Part shown: positions 29,277 to 38,415 of the stretch, one piece after another
How the letters are laid out: every line of letters begins with the position of its first letter
Numbering within the stretch: the first letter of the stretch is position 1
Origin: RHKX01 sp046330415
GTDB lineage: Bacteria; Actinomycetota; Thermoleophilia; Solirubrobacterales; 70-9
NCBI GenBank assembly: GCA_046330415.1
Contig: JAXLSW010000013.1
Coordinates: 62,001 to 126,000, forward strand
Reading direction: 5' to 3'
Length of the DNA: 64,000 nt
Notes under the pieces: model-generated
What the model saw: only the letters and a program-made list of their open reading frames with translations
Told to the model about the DNA's origin: nothing
The model's database searches: none
Made by a program: the position numbers and the translations under genes

Positions 29277-30509
29277 GTGCGCGCAGCCTCCACCGCCCCC
29301 GTCAAGGTCCTTCGCGTGATCGCGCGGTTGAACATGGGCGGACCCGCACACCAGGCCTGCCTGCTGTCCGGCCGGCGAGTCGATCCACGGCGCTACGAGA
29401 CGCTGCTGGTTCACGGTCGCCTCGCCGCCGGGGAGGGCTCGCTCGCCGATCTCGTCGACGCCGAGGGCGTTCGCGAGCAGCGGCTCGATGCGCTCTCGCC
29501 GCGGATCAGCCCGCTCGCCGACGCGGTCGCGCTGCGTGAGCTGGTGCGGCTGATCCGCGCCTTCGAGCCCGACATCGTCCACACCCACACCGCCAAGGCG
29601 GGATTCCTCGGTCGCCGGGCTGCGATCGCGGCGAGCCGACGGCACGGCGTCCGTCCGGTCCTGGTCCATACCTACCACGGGCACGTTCTCGAGGGCTACT
29701 TCGGTCCGCTCAAGCAGGGGACCTATCGCGCGCTCGAGCGGTCGCTGGCGAAGCGCACCGACCGGTTGATCGGGGTCTCGGCAGCCACGGTTGACGATCT
29801 GGTGCGGCTCCGAATCGCCCCGCCCGAGCGGTTCTCGGTGATCCCGCTCGGGCTTGATCTCACCGGCTTCGGCGAACGACCGGAGCGCATCCGGGCCAAG
29901 CTGCGCAGCGAGCTCGGCGTCGCTGAGGACGATGTCCTGGTCAGCTTCGTCGGGCGGCTCGTCCCGATCAAGCGGCTCGACGTTCTGCTCCAAGCCGTCG
30001 CCCGGGCCCGTTCGGCGGGTTCGCCGCTGCGGCTCGCGGTGGTCGGCGACGGCGAGCTGCGGGCGTCGCTGACCGCGCTCGCGACCGAGCTCGGGATCAG
30101 CGGGTCGGTCACCTGGCTCGGGTACAGGCGCGATCTGCCCGATCTGGCTGCCGCCGCCGACATCGCGGCCCTGTCCTCCGACAACGAGGGAACCCCGGTC
30201 TCGCTGATCGAGGCGGCGGCAGGCGGGCTCCCGGCGATCAGCACCGACGTCGGTGGGGTCGGGGAGGTGGTCCGCGACGGCATCAGCGGCACCCTCGTCG
30301 CGGCCGGCGACCGCGCGGCCTTCGCGGCCGCGCTCGGCAAGCTCGCCGCTGACCCGGCGATGCGGCGGAGGATGGGGCAGGCGGGTCGCGATCACGCCCT
30401 CTCCCGCTACTCGGTCGAGCGGCTGATCGGCGATATCAGCGCGCTGTATGAGGAGCTGCTCGGCGACCGAACGGCGGCGATGGGAGCGGACGAGGACGTC
30501 GCGAGATGA
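29277..30509 (+). CDS. GT4-family glycosyltransferase
   Basis: 410 residues from GTG 29277. N-terminal GT-B domain with HTHTAKAGFLGRRAA and C-terminal Glycos_transf_1 domain with FVGRLVPIKRLDVLLQA, LWLG-like loop and SSDNEGTPVSLIEAAAGGLP (the E-x7-E region). Transfers a sugar from a nucleotide donor to the growing lipid-linked chain. Its stop overlaps the ATG of the polymerase gene (ATGA). Confidence 0.85.
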   Translation: MRAASTAPVKVLRVIARLNMGGPAHQACLLSGRRVDPRRYETLLVHGRLAAGEGSLADLVDAEGVREQRLDALSPRISPLADAVALRELVRLIRAFEPDIVHTHTAKAGFLGRRAAIAASRRHGVRPVLVHTYHGHVLEGYFGPLKQGTYRALERSLAKRTDRLIGVSAATVDDLVRLRIAPPERFSVIPLGLDLTGFGERPERIRAKLRSELGVAEDDVLVSFVGRLVPIKRLDVLLQAVARARSAGSPLRLAVVGDGELRASLTALATELGISGSVTWLGYRRDLPDLAAAADIAALSSDNEGTPVSLIEAAAGGLPAISTDVGGVGEVVRDGISGTLVAAGDRAAFAAALGKLAADPAMRRRMGQAGRDHALSRYSVERLIGDISALYEELLGDRTAAMGADEDVAR

Positions 30510-31786
30510 CGCAGTGGCTGCTCGCGGCGGCGCTGATCGCAACGGCGGCAGCCTCGCTGCGGCGGTTTCCGGCGTTCCATCCCGCGCAGCTCTGGGCGGT
30601 CCCGTGGGCGATCGCGGCGTTCGCGTTCGCGCTACACCTGCTCCCCTACCAGCAGATCCGGTTCAGCTCTGCCTTGCTGATCTTCCTGTCGGTGGCCGGA
30701 TTCGTCGCCGGAACCGACTACGCGCGGCGCCGCGGGCTCGTCCTCGGACCGCCGCGGTTGCGGCTTGCGAGCTGGGGGGGCGAGCTTGACCTCGAGCGGT
30801 CCGCGGCCGTCGCATTCGGGCTCGCCCTGACCTGGTGCCTGGCGTTCGTGGCCCAGGCGGTCATCCGGTTCGGATGGGCCGATGTCATATCGGCGGATTA
30901 CGCCGTGCGTCAGGCGATCGGTGCGGGCGACTTCGCCCTCACGATCAAGTTCGTCTACGCGGCGCTCGGCAGCGCGGCGATCGCCGCGGCCGTCGCCGGG
31001 TGGGCGCCGACGGCCGCCCGCCGGCGGCTCTGGCTGGCGCTCGCCACGGCATCGGTCGCGATGATCTACCTCGCGACCGGGCGCTCGACCCTGATCGCCG
31101 CCGCGGTGATCGCGCTCGTCGCCTTCTCGATGTCATCCGGTATCCGGCTCTCGCGGCGGCGCGTTGCGATCGGCGCCCTGATCGCCGCGGCGGGCGCGCT
31201 CGGCATCTTCGTCGCCGGCGGTGCGCTCGCGAACAAGACATTCGTCAACAACACCGATCTCATTCGTGTGCCCAGCGCCTTCAACGGCGACGACGACCTG
31301 CCCGACTGGATGGCGCTCCCCTACGAGTACATCTCGGCGCCGATCGCTGCCGCCGATGTGCAGTTCAGCTACATCGAGCCGGTCGGCGGAAGCTGGGGGT
31401 GCGCGACCCTCCCCGAGGCCTGCGCGGTGCTGAAATCGCTCGGCTTCGGCGTCGAGCCGATCGATCGGGTCCGGCCGTTCACCGCCCGCCCGCTGCGCTG
31501 GAACACCTACACCAGCCTCGATGTGCCCGCTCTTGACTTCGGCTGGCTGCTCACCTGGCCCGTCTTCATCGCGCTCGGGATCCTCAGCGGGGCCCTCTGG
31601 GGTCGTGCCGTATCTCGCGGCCCCGCCTCGATCGCGCTCTACTCCCTGCTCGCGCCGGCGCTGATCACCGGCTTCAACGTCTTCAACTTCACCGCCACCC
31701 ACGTGATCGGATCGATGCTTTATGCTGTCGCCGTGATCTGGGTGGTCGGGGCCTTCTCGCGGAGGCGACAGGAGGACGTGCGGTGA
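30506..31786 (+). CDS. O-antigen/oligosaccharide repeat-unit polymerase (Wzy-like)
   Basis: 426 residues with 10-12 hydrophobic segments and a large external loop (about residues 250-340, YEYISAPIAAADVQFSYIEP). This fits PF14296-type polymerases, which link lipid-bound repeat units outside the membrane. Wzy proteins are poorly conserved, so the call rests on topology and neighbours (WecA-like and GT4 genes upstream). Confidence 0.65.
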   Translation: MTQWLLAAALIATAAASLRRFPAFHPAQLWAVPWAIAAFAFALHLLPYQQIRFSSALLIFLSVAGFVAGTDYARRRGLVLGPPRLRLASWGGELDLERSAAVAFGLALTWCLAFVAQAVIRFGWADVISADYAVRQAIGAGDFALTIKFVYAALGSAAIAAAVAGWAPTAARRRLWLALATASVAMIYLATGRSTLIAAAVIALVAFSMSSGIRLSRRRVAIGALIAAAGALGIFVAGGALANKTFVNNTDLIRVPSAFNGDDDLPDWMALPYEYISAPIAAADVQFSYIEPVGGSWGCATLPEACAVLKSLGFGVEPIDRVRPFTARPLRWNTYTSLDVPALDFGWLLTWPVFIALGILSGALWGRAVSRGPASIALYSLLAPALITGFNVFNFTATHVIGSMLYAVAVIWVVGAFSRRRQEDVR

Positions 31787-32433
31787 TCCGCGGCGCTACA
31801 GCCGCCGCCGTCGCGCTTCTCGCGACGCTCGGCCTGAGCGCGTGCGGGGGCGATGGTGATGAGACGTCGGCGGCGAAGACGGTGACCGCCGACACGATGG
31901 TTGACCAGTCCGCGCTGGTCTCGAACCTGGTCGGCAACGGTGGCTTCACCGTCGGCACCGAGGGCTGGACGATCTCGACGCCGAAGGACATCTCGATCGA
32001 CTCGACCGACGAGGAGGCATTTGAGGGCGACGAGTCGTTGAAGATCGACGCCGATGCCGAGAAGGCCCCGAACGAGGCGGCCGTCGCCACCCAGACTATC
32101 GCGACCGTTCCCAACACCGACGAGGGCACGCAGTACTTCCTCTCGGTTCAGGCGATGTCCAAGGACCTCTCGCGTGAGGTTCCGGTCGAGGTCAGGGTCC
32201 TCTACCCGGACAACTCATCGGACTTCTACGTCGCCGGCCCGGCCGGGCTCACCACCGGCATCCCGAAGGACACCGAGGGCAAGTGGGTCGAGCTGACGGC
32301 CCTCGTCGTCGCCCGCAAGCCGATCGAGCAGATCGACGTCTACGCGTTCGACAGCGGCGTCGAGAAGCTCACCGGCAGCGCCTGGGTCGACGACATCCAC
32401 CTGCGCCAGGTCGAGCCCGGCAGCAAGGGCTGA
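31783..32433 (+). CDS. lipoprotein with carbohydrate-binding-like jelly-roll domain
   Basis: 216 residues from GTG 31783, overlapping the polymerase stop. The lipobox LSAC at the end of the signal peptide predicts a lipid-anchored Cys. The rest (NLVGNGGFTVGTEGWTIS ... GSAWVDDIHLRQV) has the pattern of CBM_4_9-type sugar-binding modules. Position at the end of the WecA-GT-Wzy operon suggests it binds the polymer at the cell surface. Confidence 0.7.
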   Translation: MIRGATAAAVALLATLGLSACGGDGDETSAAKTVTADTMVDQSALVSNLVGNGGFTVGTEGWTISTPKDISIDSTDEEAFEGDESLKIDADAEKAPNEAAVATQTIATVPNTDEGTQYFLSVQAMSKDLSREVPVEVRVLYPDNSSDFYVAGPAGLTTGIPKDTEGKWVELTALVVARKPIEQIDVYAFDSGVEKLTGSAWVDDIHLRQVEPGSKG

Positions 32434-32454
32434 GGCGCCCGTCGCGCGACGTCC

Positions 32455-34311
32455 CTACGGGGTCGGAGCGCCGCGGCGGATGTCAAGGGTGCGACGGACC
32501 GGATCGGGGAGCCGTCGCCAGGCCGTGTGGATGCGGTTGCGCTGATCCCACGACAGCAGGTTCCAGGCCCGGCGCCGGAACGTCGGCTCGTGGGCGGGGC
32601 GGTGGGCCTGGCCGCCGTACCCGTTCAGCTCGGCGGCGGGGGCGGCCGGCTCGGCGTTGACCTCCGGCGCGGGCTCCGTGGCGGGCCAGCGGCGACCGAG
32701 CCAGCGGTCGAGCTGCTCGGCGGTGACGGCGACCGACTCGAACTCGATCCGCTCGATCGGCTCGGCCTCCGGCCGCCGCCCCGGGACCAGCTCGTTGAAG
32801 AACTGGGGGTCGTCGGCGGCGTAGACGTCGGCGACGCCGTCGGCGACGAAGAACAGGTGACGGAGCGGGGCCTCCGACGGCGCCACGCCGCAGCCCGCCA
32901 CCATCCGCACCTCGTCGCTCATGTTCGGCAGCGAGCTGTGGACGAGCCGGTGGTCGGAGATGATCGCCTCGCCGGCACGGACCGCGATCGGCACCGAGTC
33001 ACGCTCGCGCAACTGCTCGCGCAAGCCCTCGTAGGGGAACGGGAAGGCGTCGATCGGCGCGCCGCGCGGGTTCTCGATCCAGCGGTGGCTGCCGGGCACG
33101 ACGCGCAGGGTGCCGTTGCCGTCGTCGGTGTCGATGAGCGGGCACCAGGCGATCGCCGTCGTGTACCTCGACTCGTCGACGAACGTCCAATCCTGATGGG
33201 GGCCGACCTCGCTCGCCGGCCCCGGGTCCTTGACCACGAAGTTGCCGACGAAGGCGGTGTGGTCGTCGAGCCAGCGCTCCAGGGCCGGACCGAGGATGGC
33301 GCGGACCGGCCCGTCGATCGCCGCCTTGAAGGCGGGATCGTCGCTGTACATCGTCGCGTGGAAGCCGGAGCCGTGGCGGCTTGAGATCTCCTCCCAGGTG
33401 GCGCGAAGCTCGGCGACCTGCTCGGCGGAGATGAGCGGGATCCGCACGTAACCGTCGCGCGCGAAGGCGGCCTGCAGCTCGGGATCCTTGAAGGTCGCGC
33501 GCGGCGCCGCGGCCGTCGCCACCGGCTCGGGTCGCAGGCAGGCGAACTCCCGGGCGATCAACCCCTGGCTGAGGCCGCTGTCGGGAACCTCGTGGATGTC
33601 GTGGGTGACGTAGAAGCTGTCGTCGACCTGAAAGCGCTCGACGCTTCCGCTCGGGTGAAGATGGTGGTGGAACAGGCGCGCCTCGCGCGGCACGACGGCG
33701 ACGTTGACCGCAACCCGTTCGCTGTCGGAGTGATTGGCGGGGGAGAAGTGCACGACCCGGTGGTCGTAGATCACCGCCTGCCCGGCCCGCAGATCGAGCT
33801 CGATCCGGTCCTCGTCGGCGAAGCGGTGTGAGATCGAGCGCATCTCGTCGAAGCTCGGGAAGTGCGGCGTTCCGCTGATCGCCAGCAGGTCGCGGTGGCT
33901 GCCGCGGATCACGCTCAGCCCCCCGTTGGCGCGATCGGTGTCGACCAACGGCGCCCAGACGCCGACCGAGATGAGGTCGGGGTCGGCGACCATCGTCCAG
34001 TCGAGGTGCTCCGGCATCTCGCTGCCGTCCCCCGGCGCCTTGGCGACGAAGTTCGCGATCACGCAACGATGGCGATCGAAGTTGCCCTCGACCCGCGGCG
34101 TCAGGATCGATCGCAACCGCTCGTCGACGCGCCGTTTGTGGGCGACCGAGTCGCTGTGGATGGTCGAGTGGAAGCCCGTCAGCCCGGCGCCGACCTCGTC
34201 CCAGAGCTCCGTCAGCGACGCGAGCGCCTCCCCGTCGAGCAGGTCGACGACCACGTAGCCGTCCTCAAGCAGCCGCTGCTCCGAGGAACTGTCGCGCAGG
34301 GTCGCCCGCAT
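32455..34311 (-). CDS. tandem two-domain phytanoyl-CoA dioxygenase (PhyH)-like protein
   Basis: 618 residues from ATG 34311. Two complete PhyH domains lie in one chain: domain 1 has HxD at 102/104 (EHLDWT) and distal His at 184 or 188 (DHRVVH). Domain 2 has HxD at 372/374 (PHQDWT) and distal His at 454 or 458 (DHRLVH). Both keep Fe(II)-binding triads, and both keep the GSHR motif. Family members hydroxylate small molecules, lipids or amino-acid residues with 2-oxoglutarate. A ~100-residue C-terminal tail is unassigned. A double PhyH is unusual; substrate unknown. Confidence 0.8.
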   Translation of the reverse strand: MRATLRDSSSEQRLLEDGYVVVDLLDGEALASLTELWDEVGAGLTGFHSTIHSDSVAHKRRVDERLRSILTPRVEGNFDRHRCVIANFVAKAPGDGSEMPEHLDWTMVADPDLISVGVWAPLVDTDRANGGLSVIRGSHRDLLAISGTPHFPSFDEMRSISHRFADEDRIELDLRAGQAVIYDHRVVHFSPANHSDSERVAVNVAVVPREARLFHHHLHPSGSVERFQVDDSFYVTHDIHEVPDSGLSQGLIAREFACLRPEPVATAAAPRATFKDPELQAAFARDGYVRIPLISAEQVAELRATWEEISSRHGSGFHATMYSDDPAFKAAIDGPVRAILGPALERWLDDHTAFVGNFVVKDPGPASEVGPHQDWTFVDESRYTTAIAWCPLIDTDDGNGTLRVVPGSHRWIENPRGAPIDAFPFPYEGLREQLRERDSVPIAVRAGEAIISDHRLVHSSLPNMSDEVRMVAGCGVAPSEAPLRHLFFVADGVADVYAADDPQFFNELVPGRRPEAEPIERIEFESVAVTAEQLDRWLGRRWPATEPAPEVNAEPAAPAAELNGYGGQAHRPAHEPTFRRRAWNLLSWDQRNRIHTAWRRLPDPVRRTLDIRRGAPTP

Positions 34312-34348
34312 CGCGGCATCGTATTGCACGGCCGCGGCCGATGCCGTC

Positions 34349-34376
34349 GGCGCGAGCCGATGCTCGCGCCTATCCT
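34349..34376. promoter_or_regulatory. perfect 9-bp palindrome next to a -10-like box
   Basis: GGCGCGAGC and GCTCGCGCC flank a 4-base loop (34349-34370), directly followed by TATCCT at 34371-34376, nine bases before the GTG of the Wzm gene. It lies between the divergent PhyH and Wzm genes. It could be an operator over the -35 region or an RNA hairpin. Confidence 0.4.
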
Positions 34377-34384
34377 TCGGCGGC

Positions 34385-35227
34385 GTGGAGAGCGGCCTGA
34401 TCCACTCCGCCGAACCGGCCCTGCACCGCCCGAGCCGGGCGATCCGGCGGATGCGCGAGGACATGCGGGTGGTCCTGCCGGTCGCGTGGACCCTGTTCGT
34501 GCGCGGGCAGCAGGCGACCTACCGGCAGTCGATCCTTCGCTACGTCTGGCTGGTCGTGCCGCTCGTCGCGACGACGATCGTCTGGGTCTTCCTCGACGAC
34601 AGCGGCGTCCTCGGCATCGAGAGCACCGGCACGCCGTATCCGGTCTACGTCGCGTCGGGGACGATGCTCTGGCAGATCTTCGTCGATGGGTTGAACGCAC
34701 CGCTGCGCAAGCTCAACGGCGCTCGCGAGGTCCTCGCCAAGACCCGCGTGCCGCACGAGACCTGGATCATCGCCGGGATGCTCGACGCCCTGCTGGCGGC
34801 GCTGATCAGGGGCCTGCTGATCATCGTGCTGCTGATCGCCTACGGGATCGGCGCCGAGCCGAGCATGCTGCTGGTCGTTCCCGGGACCTTCGCGCTGCTG
34901 CTCCTCGGGATGGCGATCGGGCTGGCGCTGGCGCCGATCGGCCTCCTCTACCAGGACATCGGGCAGGCGCTGACGATCCTCGTCGGCTTCTGGTTCTTCC
35001 TCACGCCGGTGGTCTACGTGACGCCGTCGGCGGGAGGCGCCGCGACCTGGATCGTCCACCTCAACCCGGTCACGCCGCTGCTGGTGACGACGCGTAGCTG
35101 GCTGGTCGGCAGCGGCGACGTGATGCCGACCGCGATGGCGGTGGTCACGAGCCTGGCGGCCTGCGGCCTCGGGCTGGCCTGGCTCGCCTATCGCGTCTCG
35201 ACCCCGCACCTCGTCGCCCGCTTGTAG
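34385..35227 (+). CDS. wzm: polysaccharide ABC exporter permease (Wzm-like, ABC-2)
   Basis: 280 residues from GTG 34385. Typical ABC-2 layout with an N-terminal amphipathic segment, six membrane helices and LLYQDIGQALTILVGFWFFLTPVVY. Two bases separate it from the ATPase gene. Exports lipid-linked polysaccharide across the membrane with the Wzt-like partner. Confidence 0.85.
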   Translation: MESGLIHSAEPALHRPSRAIRRMREDMRVVLPVAWTLFVRGQQATYRQSILRYVWLVVPLVATTIVWVFLDDSGVLGIESTGTPYPVYVASGTMLWQIFVDGLNAPLRKLNGAREVLAKTRVPHETWIIAGMLDALLAALIRGLLIIVLLIAYGIGAEPSMLLVVPGTFALLLLGMAIGLALAPIGLLYQDIGQALTILVGFWFFLTPVVYVTPSAGGAATWIVHLNPVTPLLVTTRSWLVGSGDVMPTAMAVVTSLAACGLGLAWLAYRVSTPHLVARL

Positions 35228-35229
35228 CC

Positions 35230-36453
35230 GTGCCCGCGGAGCCCGTCATCGAGGTCGAGGGCCTCGGCAAGCGCTACTGCCGTGATCTGCGCCGGTCGCT
35301 GCGCTACGGCGTCTACGACATCGCCTCGGAGTTCGCGCCGTGGCGTCCGCCGCCGCGGCAGCTGGTCGTGCGCAAGGGCGAGTTCGCGGCGCTCGAGGAC
35401 GTCTCGCTGCGCCTGCTGCCGGGGGAATCGCTCGCCGTCCTGGGCACCAACGGCGCCGGCAAGAGCACCCTGCTGAAGATCCTCTACGGCCTGATCAAGC
35501 CCGATGCCGGCAGCGTGCGGATCGGCGGCACGGTGGCCGGCCTGATCGAGCTCGGAACCGGCTTCGACCCGGTCCTCACCGGCCGCGAGAACATCGCCGT
35601 CAACGCCTCGCTGCTGGGGATCCAGTCGAGTCGGCTCCGTCACCTGACCGACGAGATCATCGAGTTCGCCGAGCTCGAGGAGTCGATCGACACCCCGGTC
35701 CGCTACTACAGCTCGGGGATGATCTCGCGGCTGGCCTTCTCGGTCGCCGCCCATCTCGACACCGACGTGCTGCTCGTCGATGAGGTCCTCGCGGTCGGCG
35801 ATGTCGGGTTTCAGCGCAAGTGCGTGACGCGCATCTTGAGCTACCTCGAGGGTGGCGGCGCCCTGGTGTTCGTCTCCCACAACATTCCCCAGACGCAGGC
35901 GGTCTGCCAGCGCGGACTGCTCCTTGAGGAGGGCAGGGTCACCCATGCCGGGCCGGTGGTCGACACCGTGGCCGCTTATCTCACCCACCAGGCCGAGCTG
36001 GCGCGAATACACCCGACTTCGAGCGACTCGCCGCCGACTCCGGTCGAGATCACCGACGTCCGGATCGTCAACCCGGCGGGCGACCGCCTCCGCAGCGGCA
36101 TGCCGGCGCGGATCGAGGTTGACTACCGCAGCCCCCAGCCCTACCTGGCGGTGTGGGGGTTCAGTTTCTGGACGGGCGATCACTGGATCTGCATCACCGG
36201 CGACTACGACATGCGACCGCGCACCCTCGATGCCGAGGGAACGATGGTGGCGACGATTCCGCGCCTGCCGCTGATCGGCGGCGCCTATGAGGCCCGCGTC
36301 GTCATCGGTGAGGCGGCGACGAATCAACCGCTTGGGCTGAAGGGTTGGTTGGACAACCCGACGCCGTTCCGGGTCGAGTCGGCGGCGACCGTGGTCAACA
36401 ACGCGATGATCGAGATGAGGCAGTTGACTGCGGTCGACGTCGAGTGGGGTTGA
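35230..36453 (+). CDS. wzt: polysaccharide ABC exporter ATPase with C-terminal carbohydrate-binding domain (Wzt-like)
   Basis: 407 residues from GTG 35230. Walker A GTNGAGKSTLLKIL, signature YYSSGMISRLAFS (SSGM in place of LSGGQ, as usual in Wzt), Walker B DVLLVDEVLAVGD, and switch His in FVSHN. Residues ~265-400 form a Wzt_C-like beta domain (WGFSFWTGDHWICITGD), which in characterised systems reads the modified end of the glycan. Pairs with the upstream permease. Confidence 0.9.
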   Translation: MPAEPVIEVEGLGKRYCRDLRRSLRYGVYDIASEFAPWRPPPRQLVVRKGEFAALEDVSLRLLPGESLAVLGTNGAGKSTLLKILYGLIKPDAGSVRIGGTVAGLIELGTGFDPVLTGRENIAVNASLLGIQSSRLRHLTDEIIEFAELEESIDTPVRYYSSGMISRLAFSVAAHLDTDVLLVDEVLAVGDVGFQRKCVTRILSYLEGGGALVFVSHNIPQTQAVCQRGLLLEEGRVTHAGPVVDTVAAYLTHQAELARIHPTSSDSPPTPVEITDVRIVNPAGDRLRSGMPARIEVDYRSPQPYLAVWGFSFWTGDHWICITGDYDMRPRTLDAEGTMVATIPRLPLIGGAYEARVVIGEAATNQPLGLKGWLDNPTPFRVESAATVVNNAMIEMRQLTAVDVEWG

Positions 36454-36471
36454 CCGCCGCCGTGGGCGCGC

Positions 36472-37551
36472 TCAGCGTCGCAGCCGCCGCCCGAGCATCC
36501 GCAGCGCGTGCTTAAGCCGCGTCGGGACCTTGCGGCGGGCGTAGGCGATCGGCCCCTTCGCGAGTTGCGCGACGGCGCGCGTCGCATCGAGGCCGGCGCG
36601 GCAGATCGCCGACCAGAACAGGACCAGGTGGAGCGCCAGGGCCACCGCGTTGATCGGATCGGCGCTCGTCGCGGCCGCGAGCAGGGCGAGCGGCAGCGCG
36701 ATCGCGTAGTACTCGTGCATCAGGATCCGGTAGCGCCCCGCCTCGCCGCCGATCACGATCTCGACCTGCCAGAGCCGTACTCGGGCCAGCTCGAGCGCGA
36801 GGTAGAGGGCCAGCGCGACGAATGCGAGGGTCGAGCCGATCAGGACGAGGATGACCGCCAGCGTCGCGAGTTCGAGTGGGAAGACGACCCACCGGGATGC
36901 GATCAGCGCCGCCCGCGGGCGCGCGGCGACGAGCGTCGCGGCTCCCGACGCCCGGTCGGCAACCGCATCGGAGCTCTGATGCCAGATCGCGCCGCGCAGC
37001 CCGTAGGCGAACGCCCAGGCGCCGACGAGCCCGACCCAGCCCCAGTCGATCGCGGCATCCGCGCCCGCGAACGCGAAGATGACGACGACGAGCTGGGGGA
37101 ACAGGTGCGCGCCCGCCGCGTCAGCGGCGGCGCCGAGCCAGCCGCGCTCCTTGAGGCGCAACGGCGGCACCGAGTAGGCGGTGAAGGCGAGCCAGGCCGG
37201 CAAATAGAAGGCGAGCGCCCAGCCGCTGACGACGCCGACCGCAACCGCCGCCGCCGCGCCGAGCGCCAGCGTCACCGCGAGCGCCCGTCGCCCGAAGCCG
37301 CGCGGCCGGCCCGCGAGCCGATTCGGCTTGCCGGCGGCGCGATCGAGCTCGAGATCGGTGTAGTCGTTGAGGACGCTGACGAATGCGGCGCCGGGGATCA
37401 GGGCAGCGGTGCCGAGCGCGAGTGCCGGCAGCGCGGCGAGCAACTCGCCGCCGGCGAACAGCACCGTCCCGTAGCCGAGGCCGAGGATCGCAGCGAGCTT
37501 GTGCGACCACCACTCCCGGGCGCGGAACGTCCGCTCGAGGCTCTCCCGCAT
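36472..37551 (-). CDS. UbiA-family prenyltransferase
   Basis: 359 residues from ATG 37551 with about nine membrane segments. The first Asp-rich motif reads NDYTDLELDRAAGKPNR; the second motif is less clear. UbiA enzymes move a polyprenyl group to an acceptor. In mycobacteria a UbiA protein makes decaprenyl-phosphoribose for arabinogalactan near a wzm/wzt pair, so a lipid-linked sugar role is possible here, but quinone synthesis cannot be excluded. Convergent with wzt and divergent from a GT2 gene. Confidence 0.75.
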   Translation of the reverse strand: MRESLERTFRAREWWSHKLAAILGLGYGTVLFAGGELLAALPALALGTAALIPGAAFVSVLNDYTDLELDRAAGKPNRLAGRPRGFGRRALAVTLALGAAAAVAVGVVSGWALAFYLPAWLAFTAYSVPPLRLKERGWLGAAADAAGAHLFPQLVVVIFAFAGADAAIDWGWVGLVGAWAFAYGLRGAIWHQSSDAVADRASGAATLVAARPRAALIASRWVVFPLELATLAVILVLIGSTLAFVALALYLALELARVRLWQVEIVIGGEAGRYRILMHEYYAIALPLALLAAATSADPINAVALALHLVLFWSAICRAGLDATRAVAQLAKGPIAYARRKVPTRLKHALRMLGRRLRR

Positions 37552-37637
37552 GTGGCCAACCCTACGTTCGCGGGGCTACGCTTGACGCCATCGCCGCTTG
37601 CGGTTCCAACACGAGCTCCGAAGATCCCCTCGTCTCC

Positions 37638-38324
37638 GTGCTGCTGCCGGTCTTCAACGGCGCGCGGTTCGTGGCCGAGGCGATCGAGAGCGTGCTCGCC
37701 CAGAGCTGGGAGAAGCGGGAGATCGTCGTCGTCGACGATGGCTCGACCGATGCCACCGCCACGGTCATCGCGGGCTTCGGCGACCGGGTGCGGAGCCTGA
37801 GGCGGGCCAACGGCGGGCCGGCCGCGGCGCGCAACAGCGGGCTGCGGCTCGCCCGCGGCGAGCTGATCGCCTGGATCGATCACGACGATCTCTGGCCGCG
37901 CGACCGGCTCGAGGTTCAGGTTCGATACCTCGTCGAGCACCCCGCGGTTGACGTCGTCTTGGGCCTGCAGGAGGTCCGCGTCGAGGACGGCGTCGAGCCC
38001 CCGCAGTGGGCGCGCGCCGAGCGGCTCCCGGCGCCGGGCGAGACGGCTCCCAACCGGGCGCCGATCTACCCGCCGCCGACGATGATGGCGCGACGGTCCG
38101 CGTTCGCCGTGAACGGCTCGTTCAGTACCGAGATGGAGTTCTCCGACGACGCCGATTGGCTGCTGCGCGCCCGCGACAACGGGCTGCGGATCGAGCCGCT
38201 CGACCACGTCGTCCTGATCCGGCGCCTGCACGGGGACAACCTGACCTACGACGGCGGCGCGCTCGCCCGCGGTGCGGCCCTGGCGTTGAAGGCTCGCATC
38301 GACCGCAAGCGTGCCGGGGGCTGA
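37638..38324 (+). CDS. GT2-family glycosyltransferase (start uncertain)
   Basis: Frame 3 codes VSVLLPVFNGARFVAEAIESVL, VVDDGSTDATATVI, the donor-site AWIDHDDLWP and FSDDADWLLRARD, all of a GT-A GT2 enzyme. The only in-frame start near the family N-terminus is GTG 37638, which would clip one beta strand residue or two. The same frame is open further upstream but gives no ATG. A lost base near 37600 may hide the real start. Confidence 0.75.
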   Translation: MLLPVFNGARFVAEAIESVLAQSWEKREIVVVDDGSTDATATVIAGFGDRVRSLRRANGGPAAARNSGLRLARGELIAWIDHDDLWPRDRLEVQVRYLVEHPAVDVVLGLQEVRVEDGVEPPQWARAERLPAPGETAPNRAPIYPPPTMMARRSAFAVNGSFSTEMEFSDDADWLLRARDNGLRIEPLDHVVLIRRLHGDNLTYDGGALARGAALALKARIDRKRAGG

Positions 38325-38358
38325 GCGGTCCCGGGCAGGTTGGGTACGATGAAACCGG

Positions 38359-38415
38359 ATGAGGGTGGCGCTGTTGGTCGACGATCCTCGGGATCACTCG
38401 GGTGCGTCGTCGTGA
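38359..38415 (+). other. possible short upstream ORF (18 codons)
   Basis: ATG 38359 opens an 18-residue frame (MRVALLVDDPRDHSGASS) whose TGA overlaps a GTG start of the methyltransferase (GTGA). It could couple translation or be a gene remnant. No ribosome binding site is evident, and the methyltransferase may simply start at ATG 38349. Confidence 0.2.

Noticed and set aside
30835..31536. 233-codon frame on the plus strand
   Set aside because: Out-of-frame reading inside the Wzy-like gene, Arg-rich with no motif.
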